The translations under genes and the position numbers were made by a program. A DNA stretch of 64,000 bases from Dendrophyllia cribrosa (lineage: Eukaryota; Cnidaria; Anthozoa; Scleractinia; Dendrophylliidae): contig JAJLRJ010000005.1 of assembly GCA_024195265.1 (NCBI GenBank), positions 45,226,587 through 45,290,586 on the forward strand. The letters run 5' to 3'. The notes under the pieces are model-generated. The model did no database searches and was not told where the DNA came from. It saw only the letters and a list, made by a program, of their open reading frames with translations. The number at the start of each line of letters is the position of its first letter. The stretch's first letter is position 1. This document shows positions 14,201 to 26,200 of this stretch, piece by piece.

Positions 14201-17200
14201 GGGTTATACGGAAATCTTACCGAGTTGCATGATTACTGATCTCATAACACACCACTCTGAGTTAAAACAGCAAAATTTAGAAACCAGTACTAAAACAAGC
14301 AAGGTGTCGATCATAAAATATTTATTCATTAATATTATTAATTAAAAGTGTAGTGCAACATTATTGTCGCTAAAGTAGTTTTGAGCCAACCTGGTTTCAA
14401 TTAGCAAGTCTGAATTGCTGGAGTACAACACTGTCTTGCAAATCAGCTCCTGTGTTGCAGGAATGGCTGTGTTATTGGACACGCACAAGTCAGACAGATA
14501 GTCAAGAAACCTAAAAACAATGTCAAACAACAAAAATCACTTCAGGTTTAACTTGTTTTAGCTAGCATAAAAAAATAGCTAGTATACAAATTCATCCTCC
14601 ATTTCAATAATACAGTATCATTTTCTTTTCTTATTTTTGTCTTTTCCACCAATCTACTCTCATTCCTATCTGGGACAATAATATTATGCCTAATTGAAGG
14701 GGGGTATTGGTAGATTTTTTAAATAATTTTGCCTGTATTTGGGATTCAATGAAAACTTTTAACAGATTTGAGGATCCTACCAGTGCAGCAGATCACCTGT
14801 TGTTCTGTGCTGTTGCTTAAATATTTTGTCAATGTTCACTCACAACTTGCAAGGATTCAACTCTACTCAGGACATTTTTATTACATCTCAAAAGTTCATA
14901 AAAAAATATTTGCAGATTTGGATTTCAGCATTTTAAATTTTTGTGGATCCATGGATTTGGCTACCAGATTGTAACAGATAAGCGGATTTGCGTAAACCGA
15001 TTCATCCCCTCTTAATTATAGGCATTATTATAGATATTTAATTTTACATTAATAAGGATTTTATGATCCAGAGACTTAAGGATTTGTCCACAGTGACATG
15101 AATAAATGTTTAATTGTACATGTAGAGGTGAAGGTGTTAACAATTTTTTTTTAAACAAGAATTATTTCACCTGCCTGCATTCCTTCTTTTTACGAACTAA
15201 GTTTACAAATGTCTCAATCTCTGTACGAGTGATGTGCTTCTCCAATAATTTTCTGTTGTTATGGACAAGATCAGTGATGGTATCCTCAGCAAGAATGTCA
15301 TAGCCTATCTGTGCCTGCATGAAACCAAACTGTTTGGCAATGTACTCCTACAACAACAAAAACATTGTCAATTTATGAGTTGACAGTGGAAACCTGAATT
15401 CACTCAGGACTTGAATAATATTTTTTAAGTAAACAAGGAACTCAATCCATGTTTGAACCCTAAAATTCTGCAGTCATAACTCTCAAAATAACTGATATTA
15501 AGTATAAAACAAAGTTGTAGATATGAACACATGTAGCTGGGGGAACATTCAATCATTGATAACAACCAAAGACTCCCTTAAGCTAACTCGTAAATACAAA
15601 ATGTTCGTATCCTCCCCTCTCACATTTTGCTCTACCAACCCCCCACTCTCTACATCCAATTCCCCACCCTCCCCTCTTACATTTTGCTCTACCAACCCCC
15701 ACTCCCTACGTCCAACTCACCACCCTCCCCTCCTTTTAACACTGTCCCCATGGGTAAGGTAGATGACCATTACATATTGTGGGCTCAATATTCACCGACC
15801 CTCCCTTCTCCTATGCGTTTCACACGACCCCCCAACCCCCTGCTTCCAATGCCCCACCATCCCCTCCAATATTGTGTCCATGGGTAAGGCAGGTGACCAT
15901 TAGATATCATTGACTCAATGTTAACAGCCGATCGATCGAGACAGTGGTATTTTGTACCACTGCTTCATACTTACTTTGCATATTCATGAGTTAGAAATGG
16001 TATTATCATCAATCGTATCAAAAACAAAATTCTCGATTGTGATTGGTTATCCATGTGCCTATTTCTTACGTAATTGGCGCATGGTCATGTGGATGTCCAG
16101 TTACAGCTATCCAATTACAACTTTTTGTAATTGGATAGCTGTTATTGGACACCTACATTGTGCGTGCGTCAATCAGTTGCACTTAAATGGGTTCTTTTTT
16201 TGCTGTTTTCCTCCTGCTTTCAAAATAGAAAATACTTTCAACGTTTTGAGAACAAAAAAGTCAACATAGACTTTTTAATCTCGAATTTTGTTATTGATGC
16301 GATTAATTAGTAATTGAACTTCATGTCTTACAATTCAGGGGTAATCGTGCTCGTAACTTTTAATTGTCCTCACACTACACAATCGGGCGATTTGAAATTA
16401 CTCGCCCAATCACTCCCTGAATTGTACTCCACTCAGTCCAATTTCTAGTACTTATCAGAGGGTTTTTACTGCACATATTGACAGACTGAGGTGTTTAGAA
16501 ATATTTTTTAGTAGGGACAATGATTAAACAGAAATTTTGTAGTTTACGGTTTTGTTTTTTTTACCTGATTTTTCCGATAGGTCTGTTGTGAGTGCCGCAA
16601 GACCCTGTAACACAGTCTGAAGATGTGTCTGAGAGGGGCATGTCTGGCATCAGACAGCTCTTCTATCCTCATAATCGAACCTGAGCCCTTATCAGTGAAT
16701 GGTGCTCTCAAAAGATGGAACACCTAGAGGCAAAGAGAAAGAGAATGTTATTGAACTAGGGTGGATGATAAGAACATATTGGTCAGGTTAATATTTCTTG
16801 CAATAACATATATTTTCCTGCCAGTACATTTTGTAGTAGTTAAGTAAATTTTGTTTAGGTATGGGGTGGCCCATTCAGCAATGAGGTTGGTATCCAGTGG
16901 GGCCCTGCTAAAATAATAATTTGTCCTAAGAAAGATAACGATTTATACAAATTAATATGAAATATCTAATAGTTAAAAATAAGACCAAGCTTTTCCAAAT
17001 ACAGACTGAATAAGCTAGTTAACTGGACCTGGACCTTCAGATCGGTTCAGTTTAAAAAAATAATGCAGATTTCCCAGGTGTGGGCTTTTAAAAGGTGATC
17101 TACATCTGTAATAAGGTCATCGAACCTGACAAATATCTGTTGGTCAATATTCACCTAGTGTTGGTAGGTAAGGATTTGGGGCGAGCAGTTTCTTTCATGA

Positions 17201-20200
17201 GAGGTTTATTCAATAAAGGTTTTATTCTTATGGGTCTTCAATCAATTTGCCAACAACAGCAGACTTTAAACAAAAAAGTTTTTTTATAATATGGACAGCT
17301 GTACAAATATATTTTCATGCCACTCCTTTTTTAACAGAAATTTAATCAAAATTGTAGACCTTATACCTAGGAAAAGGTTGAACTTTTTCTTTTGAAAACA
17401 AAAATCAGCATGTGAGTGGTTCTTCTTAACCTTTAACTTCCAAGAGTGCCAAACATCAAAATTCCAGAAAAATTCAAATTTAATTTTTTAAAACAAATTG
17501 TACCATGCAAAAGTAGTGCCAAAGAGGTTTTCATTTGAATGGTCACACCAAAAGATTTTGTCGGACTCAAAAGTTAGAACCAGTAGTGGGTAGGGAGGGA
17601 GTCAAATACCACCCCCGGGAAACCCTCAAATACCTGCCCCTCGCGGCTCGGAGCGGGAAGTTTGAGGGTTTCCCGGGGGTTGTATTTGACTCCCTCCCTA
17701 CCCACTACTCCGTTGTACCGCTCTCAAATACCTGTAAGAGGGCTCAAATACCAGTTAGCCCGCCCCGGGCTAGGAGGTAAGGGCAAGGCAAGGGAGGTAT
17801 TACCAATTGAAGAAATCAATACCCTAGGTATATACGCACACTGCGTAAAAAAAAATCCATATATATATGGCGCAATCCCGGCAATGAAGATGACGTGGTT
17901 ACACTCAACGCGAGCTGATTGCCTGGCTGGACGAACAGGAACGAAATGTTGAACGGATCGAGCCTGCCGACGACATTATTGTGGAGTTCGATCCTCTAAA
18001 CAACCCACAGGAGCCAGATTTCGAACAATTTGTTCAGATCTATGATCGGGTTGACCTAGACGTTCAACAGGGCAGGCGAACACGCAGGTTCCGCTTTGTA
18101 ACCAATCTGGAAAACTCTCTTGTCACCTGGATTCTGAACAAAATCAGGCAATATGTTCCCACATGGCACACAATCAACTTACGGTTCACAGTCGAGCTAC
18201 GAAACACTGGGGTGTTGAGGAATTTTTATCAAAACAACCACAATAGTCATTGGTTGTCCACTCTCTCCGAGACACGACAGTGGTTGCAAGCACAGGAAGA
18301 GCTTCATCTTCAAAACGCAAGACTCAACAGGCCTGATACCAAATGGGTTTACGAACGCACTGTCCTGCTTGATGTCAAAGTAGTGTTGGATCGGCAACCC
18401 TTGCAAATAGGTCTCGGACGCCTTCCTGATTGGCTTCGCAACAAAAGAGAAGTCATTGCCCTTGACACTTTCAACGACAATCTTTGTCTCCATCGCTGCT
18501 TGGCTGTCCATCGGGGAGAGATCGTTCTACTCGCAGAGTCAGGGAACTCACAGAAAGCTTCTTCGCAGTTTATCCTGGGCTTCGAGACTGTCTAACTTTG
18601 CGGCACTTATCTACACTCGAAAGGCACTTCAAGCAAGGTATTGCCGCATACACTGTTCTACCCAATGGTGACTTCGTTTTGAGCCACAGCCCTGCGAACT
18701 ACGACAAAGTAGGCACTCCAACCATGACTATCGGTATTCATGAGGGACACGCCTTCTTGATCACCGATATCAACAAAGTCACAAACAACTACACTTGTGG
18801 CGAGTGCAATGCGAGGTTTACACGGGCTGATAACTTGCAGCACCACGCCAAGACGTGTACTCGTGGCCTAACCAAAACCGACTGCCCTGGGAAACGTATC
18901 CTCGCTCCGGAGTCAGCTTTCGAAAAAGCCTTTTACCCAGAAGGCGGTTTCGGTGTCAAGACAGTGTGCTGGCTGGAGTGGGAGGCAAAGTGGCGAGGCA
19001 TTCACATTCACCATCACAGATGCGGGCATGGCGGTGAGAGATACGTTTGTGGCCACCCAGTCGACGGCTACCACCCAGAAAGCAAGACAGTTTTCCAGTT
19101 CCATGGTTGTTTCTGGCACGGTTGTGAGAAATGCTACCCCTACTTTGACCAGAGATTCGAATTGGTATATACTGACCGCAGGGGCAATCCAATCACAAGG
19201 GCGGTTGCCTACCAAAAGACTCTGCAACGAACTCAGTTGCTTTGAGATGCTGGTTACAATGTGGTGGAAAGGTGGGAACACGAACAGCCTCGTCCCTGGT
19301 GGAATGACTGTTGCCCACAGAAAAGAAACAAAACATATCCCCACGCGATCGTCTACGACTTCGAAGCATACCAGGACAAGACCAAGGCAGCTCTCCCAAC
19401 ACGGGATCTCTCGCATGAAAGTGAGCATGTGCCTATCTCAGTCTCCATTGCCGACACGTTGAACCCTGAGCCTGAGTACATTTTCTCCAAAGATCCCGAC
19501 GAGCTTATCGGGCTGTTCTATAGCTCCCTGGAGCGGCGCAGCACTGCCATCCGAGAGGATGTGGCTGCAAAATACATGCCCCCAGACACTGAGAGTCTTC
19601 CCGAGAAGCAATTCAATCTTATCGACCAATGGTGCAACTAAGTGCTGGTAGTCGGCTTCAACTCAGGCCACTATGATCTCAAGCTTATCCGCAAGTACTT
19701 TGTTTCTCATCTTGCTCAAAGAGAACGGGGTCTTTGCCGCGGAGAAAGAGGGTCGCATCATGTTCATCAACACGCCCAGCTACAAGTTCTTGGACATCAT
19801 GAACTATTTGGCCCCAGGCATCACGTACGACAAGTGGGTCAAGACGTATGGTGCGACACAGACCAAGTCCTGGCTCCGATACGAGTGGTTTGACTCTACT
19901 CTCCATACTGGTGCTGGTACTCAGAACTCAAAAACGATTTCGTTCTATCTCCCAAGGAGCACGAAGAATGCGATCACATCTTCCACGAGCGAGGCATGAA
20001 GACCTTCGGAGACTGGCTGGAGTACTATAACAATCTGGACGTGTCTCCCTTTCTCGAAGGCCTTCAAACAATGAAGTCCTTCTACACTGGGCTCGGGGTA
20101 GACATCTTCAAAGACGCGGTCTCCTAGCCGGGGGTATCGATGCAATACATCCTGCGAGGCTCATTGAGAGGGCGCAATGTCCCAGCACTATACGCCCCTG

Positions 20201-23200
20201 GGCCCGAAGCTTACGCCATGCTGAAGGAGGCTGTGGTTGGTGGTCCAAGCCTGGTGTTCACCCGCAAGCACGTGCGTGGTGAAACTCGCATCCGTCCCCA
20301 CAAATACGACTTGGCGCGCATCATGAAGCGCATCCTAGGCTTCGATGCGAACTCCCTCTACCCAAGCACGATGCTCAAGGAGATGCCCTGCGGCAAAGAG
20401 AAGGTTGTGCACTACAATGACCCGGTGCAGGCAGCGAAAGCTCTCGAAATGAATCTGAATACAGGCAGGAGGTTCGGGTTTGCAGAAGTGGACATCAAAG
20501 TCCCTCGAGAGTTGTGGAAGTAGTTCGAAGAGTTTCCACCACTCTTCATCAATCAAGCAGTGCCTGACGAATGCGTTCCACAGCATATGCACGACTACCT
20601 CCAAGAAAGTGGCCGAACCCGCTTTCCAGACCAAAAAAAGCTGCTGGGTGTGCTGTCAGTGAGAAAAATGCTGATCTACGCACCCCTCTTGAAGTGGTAT
20701 CTTGAAAGAGGGCTTAAGATCACGGCAGTCTACCGCACCATCGACTACATACCCAAAAAGCTCTTCGACTGGTTCGTTCGCGAGGTAGCCAACAACCGAA
20801 GGAAAGGGGAGGCTGACAAGGAGAAGGCATTACTTGCTGAAGTGTTCAAACTCCTGGGCAACAGTGCCTACGGCAAGTTCATCGAAGCCGTGGAACGTCA
20901 GACAAGAACGGTGTACACAAGGGACGAGGACGAAGTCGACAAGAATCTCCGCTCGGCCTTGTTCGAAGACCTCGAAGAGATCGGAGATGCCTACAAGATC
21001 GAGCTGCGTAAAGCCAAAGGTCACAATCAACCGTCCTTTCCAAGTGGGTATCATTGTGTACCAGCTTGCCAAGCTGTGCATGCTGGAGTTCTACTACGAC
21101 TTCCTAGACTACTACCTCGACAGGCATGACTTCGAGCTTATCCAGATGGACACGGACAGCATGTACTTCGCCCTTGCGCACGACAAGCTGGAGGAGGCAG
21201 TACACCCAGAACTCCGTGACCAGTTCGAGGCGGAGAAGAAGACTTGGTTGGCGTGGGACAAGTGGAGCGGCAGAGAGCCCGGCTTGTTCAAGCTTGAGAA
21301 GGAAGGCACACGGGCCATCGCCCTATGTAGCAAGTGCTACCTCGTAGACAACGATGGCACCCCCAACAAAGAGCCCAAGATCTCCGCCAAGGGAGTGAAC
21401 AAAAAGCAAAACGGGCTGGCGTGGAAAGAGCACGAGTCCCAGCGTGGACTCCCAAAGTGGAGCAAGAGCTGCGCTGGGAAAGGTACGAAAGAGCCCTCTA
21501 GGGGCGCAAGGACATGGCCACCAACAGGGGTTTCCAAATGCACAACGGTGCCATGCACACTTACGAGCAGCGCAAGCTGGGTCTTTCCGCGTACTACGAC
21601 AAGCGTTGGGTGCTGCCAGACAGTATCCACACAGAGCCCATTGAGTTTCACAACCCAGCTGGTGGCAACTGAGTGCCCGGCGGCACAACCATCAACTCCT
21701 CACGAACAAACCCTCTCTTGGGCCCGTCATACAAGTAGTATACCACGGGCGCATCTGGCTTGGTTACAACCTTGTGTATTTGGTAGACCTTTAATGACCA
21801 GATGGGATCAGTAGCACGCCTCCCACCACCTTCCAGCTCCCCTGGGTAGTACAGATATTGTACATGGACTCGAGGAGGGAGTTTTCTCTCATAGACCCCA
21901 ACAGGCCTAGCATATGGTGTCGCAGGCTTGGCTGATACTGCTTTCTCTTTGATCGCATCCTTTGGCTTCTTGCCAGTGAGCCGGGTCACTTCATTGTTCA
22001 AGGCCGAGACCACATCTGGCAGTCTTTTGACCCATGCAGTAGACCGGCCAGAGGGCATATTCATTTCAACGGCATACTGGTAGCCAAACAGTCTTTCAGC
22101 CAGGGTGCGATTGAATCTCTCCATAATTGCTTGGTCTCTGTGGATATCTGGGCGCCCTTGGCGAATGGTAGTTTTGTTGTTTTCCATGGTCTTTGTCACA
22201 GCCCCCATAAACTCACTCCCAGGGTCAACTTGCAAGAGTTGAGGCCACTTCAAAGGCCCCTTCCTATAAATCTTCTGAAATGCCCTTGAGACTTCTTCAG
22301 ACTCTTTCGAAGTCAGGGGCTCCGAAGCTTTGTATCGGCTAGCCACATCCACAACTGTCAGGGCGTATTTGTAGACCTTTGTGCCTTTAGGGAGCTTGTC
22401 ATGGGGTAGGAAGAGAAGATCTGCTTGATGCACCGCATTGGGCGGGGAGACATCAAACTTGGGCCGAGAGATGTAGCATGGTGCCGGGAGATATATTTGC
22501 CAAAGGGCTTGTTTGACCAGCCATTTCTTTGTCGCCTCTTCAGAGACCCTAGCCGCAGTGGCCAGCTTTTTTACAGTGGCAAGACCTTTCCAATACCCTT
22601 TCGGGCTGTAGTATATCTTAGAGAGTTTGGCCTCCATAGGGGGTGTGCGGGGTATATATGTTTGTTTACAGAAAGCGATAGGCCGCATACCCACCCGCAA
22701 GCAGGGTGCCTCCAATGAACGCAAGTTCACCAGTCTGTTGTTGTGGGCTGGGCTTGTAGAAGTCCGAGAACTGAGGCTCTTTGTAGTCTTTGATTTGTTT
22801 ATCTGGTTGTGTTTGGTGCATCTGGTTATACAAGGCCGGGGCTTGGTCAGTGGTTTGGAAGTTTTGGCTAGCTTGGTGTTTAATCTGATCGTTGGTTGCA
22901 ATCCAGTCGAGGAGCTTGGTGCGGTCCTTCTGGTATTTGGCGTAAGCCGCTTGGTATTGTTCCAGGGCTTTGTCATGCCGGATTTTCTCATCCATTGCTG
23001 CCTTTCCGCTATCACCAGACAGATATTTCGCGAGATAGTTGCCGCCCGTGAAAGCGGCCGCATTCAGAACAGCGCCAAGGGCCATTATTGCAATCGAGGC
23101 CATTGTGGTGGTGTGTATACATATGGTTTTATATGTCGGCGTGATGCTGTCAGATTTACATGTTATCTGGGAGGATTTTCTGGTCCTCGAGATATTTCTT

Positions 23201-26200
23201 CAGCGCGATGCTGCCAGCCATGACAGCTGTGAACTTGACGTAGTTCATCAAGCTTGCACTGGGGTCGGCAGTGAAGGTTTCTTTGATGGTCTTTTTCCCA
23301 ATCCAACCAATACCAGCGACAAGGCCAGTGATTGTTGCGGCGTCGAGGATAGACTTCACAAGCTTGTTGTCAGACATGGTTTGTGTGCAGTATACATGTG
23401 TTTTTTTATTCCATTTTTATAATTCCTTGTCTTACCGGAATTCGAGATGGGGGTGGTGCAGCGGGTGTTGCTTGTGTTGCTGGTGTGTTTGGTGTGCGTC
23501 CAAGCTTTTGCATTATGGCTTCGCGTTGGTAGTACACACCCGCAGCAGAGACAATCAACCCTCCAAACCCCAGAATATAAAAGATTGAGTTGCTGTTGGT
23601 GTCACTTGTTGTGCCACCGTTGTCACTTGTTGATGGTTGGTTTGCAGCACTGGACTGTGTTGAGGGTGCAGTCTTTTGTGCTTCGGCCTTTTTCTTTGCT
23701 TCACGGGCCAGGCGGTTGCGTTCTGCTAGCCTTTTGCCAGAAGCAACGCGGCCGGGGTTCTTTTCTGTTGCAGGCTTTGTTTTCGGGGTCTCAGAGGTAA
23801 CACGGACAGGTGTTTGGGTTGGAGTTTGAGTTTGAGTTTCTTCAGGGATCGTCTCGAGTGGTGTGGTCATAGTGGTATATATGTAAATTTTATTTTTTGC
23901 AAAAATGTGACAAGTGTGCTGACAGGTTGCTGCCAGGTTCCAGCCAGGTTCCTTCAAGGTTGCTGCGAGGTTGCTGCCAGATTAACACCAACTTCATCAA
24001 AGCCCTCAAGTGGATAGCCTTCACTGTCTCTGCTTGGATGTGTGGGTTGGGGTTCCATTTTTATCAAGTCAGGCTCTCGTTCAAGCTTGATGTGTTTTGT
24101 TGTGATGAGAGCAGCATTGGCAAGCGCCAGCAATCGTCCGCATCGCATGGCAATAGCCCCAGCAATATTTGATAGCTCCTGGTTGATGATGTAGTCGTTT
24201 TTTAGTTCTTGCTGCAACTCCTTGAGATCATCAACCGGGATCACCATACCAACGCCTTTGGACACGAGCATGATAGCGGAATCAACTAGGGATTCGGTTG
24301 TCTTGTTACCTGTGTAGGCCTTGTACCTTTTGCAGTACTTGTCAACGTCCTTGTCTGACAACCGCTTGACATGATCGTGTGTGAGCTGCACGCCGATAGC
24401 TTCTTTGGCCTTGCTGGTTGAAACAAGGATTGCCAGCTTCTCACGTTTGGCAGGAATGTCACTGGTGCCGGCTATCCCAGCGGGAGGTGTGGTATCAGGG
24501 GTGGCCTCCAGCATCTGCAATACTTCGTTCAAAGCGGTCTGGTCTTCAGCTGCTTGTGCCATCAGCAAGGTGTATACATATGTGTTTTTATTTTTCGATA
24601 ATTCTCTTGATGTCGGGCAAAAGGGTTTGAAGCTCACGTATAAGCCCCGCCATGGTGTCTGGCATAGAATTCAACCGCAATGGATATCTGTTGAGAAGCA
24701 TGAGGCGCAGATCTTCCTCACCAGCGGCTTTAATAATTTTGTTTTGCGCATCAAGTGTTTGTTTGCGCAATTCATCCAAAAGCTGTGAAAGCACAGTGAG
24801 CTTGTGTAGGTTGGTTGGCGCATTCATAGCCATGTATACATTTGTATATATGTATGTGTATTATTTCAACCAGGCGGCACATCCACCCCATACCATGGCG
24901 GTGAGCATATTGAAATGCATACAATGCCTCAGGAACAAAGGGGGCTGCCAGGTGATCCTTTAACCGCCCCTCTGCTTGAGGACTTCTTAGACGCAACTGA
25001 TAAAGCAGAGAGGGTCGATGAAGCTATGGACTTTATCAAAAGGCTTTACCCAAAAGTAGACATCAACGAATTAGGCCCAATTGGTTTCGGTAATAGAAAA
25101 GGAAATGAAGGCAGAATAGTTTCCTTTGGATCACAGGGTGGCGAAACTCCCATTTTCAAGAAAGATAAGTCGGGCCTTCTTAAAGTATTCACAGACAACT
25201 TCAAAAAATCTCTTGGCCCAAGCGCTGAAGAGCTTGTCTCTGAATACAATGCATCAATAAGGGAAGAAAGACAAAGAGTGAAGGAGGCAGAAAAACAACT
25301 GAGGAGAAGGAAAGGCTTGCTGTGGAAGAACAACAAACAGCAAATAAGGTGCAAAACCTCAGGGACAGAAGACAACGAGTTCAAGCGAGGATTGACGCTC
25401 TGGAGCAGGAACACGGTTCAAGCGTTGAAAATCAAGCCGAGATAGACCGCCTAAAACTACTGTCAAAGAATCTTCAACGAGATTTTGAAACCAAGAAAAA
25501 GGAAGCAGCTGCTCTTCAAAAAATACAAAAACAACGAGACCAAGAACAGGCAAAGTTTGACAAAGCCAGAACACGCCTTTCTGAGAAAATAAGAGAAAGA
25601 AACGAAAGAGAAGCAAGGCTAAACTCTACTAAACCACTTGATGAGTTAAACGAAAGAGAAGCCAAGCTTAAACGTGAAAACGAGGAAGACAGACGCATGA
25701 TAGAGGATGAGAACACTTCTCCATCTGATAGAGAAGCCGCGGCAGCCCGAGTTGCTGAGCGAGAAGAAGAGCTGGCAAGGCTCAAACAAAAGGTTGAGGA
25801 GAGGGAACAAGCCCTGCCTTTGAGAGAGAGGGTTGGAGAAATCTTCAAGAAATACGGATGGACACTGCAAGCGGTTGTTCTGGCAGCTGGCATCACCATC
25901 AGCGCTGTGGTACTCGCCACCTTGAATGGCCTGGCAAGGGCCACCAAGGCTATTGGAAATGGGCTTAAAGAGCTTGGCAAAAAGGCAGCTGCCGCCCTGC
26001 CTGGCCTTATTGGCTCAATTGTGAGCTTCATCTTCAAAGCAGCTAGGTCGGTCATCTCCTTTCTTGGTGAACACGCTTGGCTGCTCATCCTTGCCGTGGT
26101 GGCCTTCCTGGTTGAAAGGATCACCAAGCGTGCGAAGTCTTGAGATTTGCGCTTATCTAAACCAAACGATAACGCCTGCCAAAGCAAGCGCACCCACACC

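Noticed and set aside
22638..23063. N-terminal extension of the integrase frame
   Set aside because: It overlaps, in another frame, a better-supported 145-residue gene, and the promoter-like box lies just before the internal ATG.
25285..25300. Programmed -1 frameshift site
   Set aside because: The sequence is GAAAAAC in the wrong phase for a canonical X XXY YYZ heptamer; an indel is simpler.
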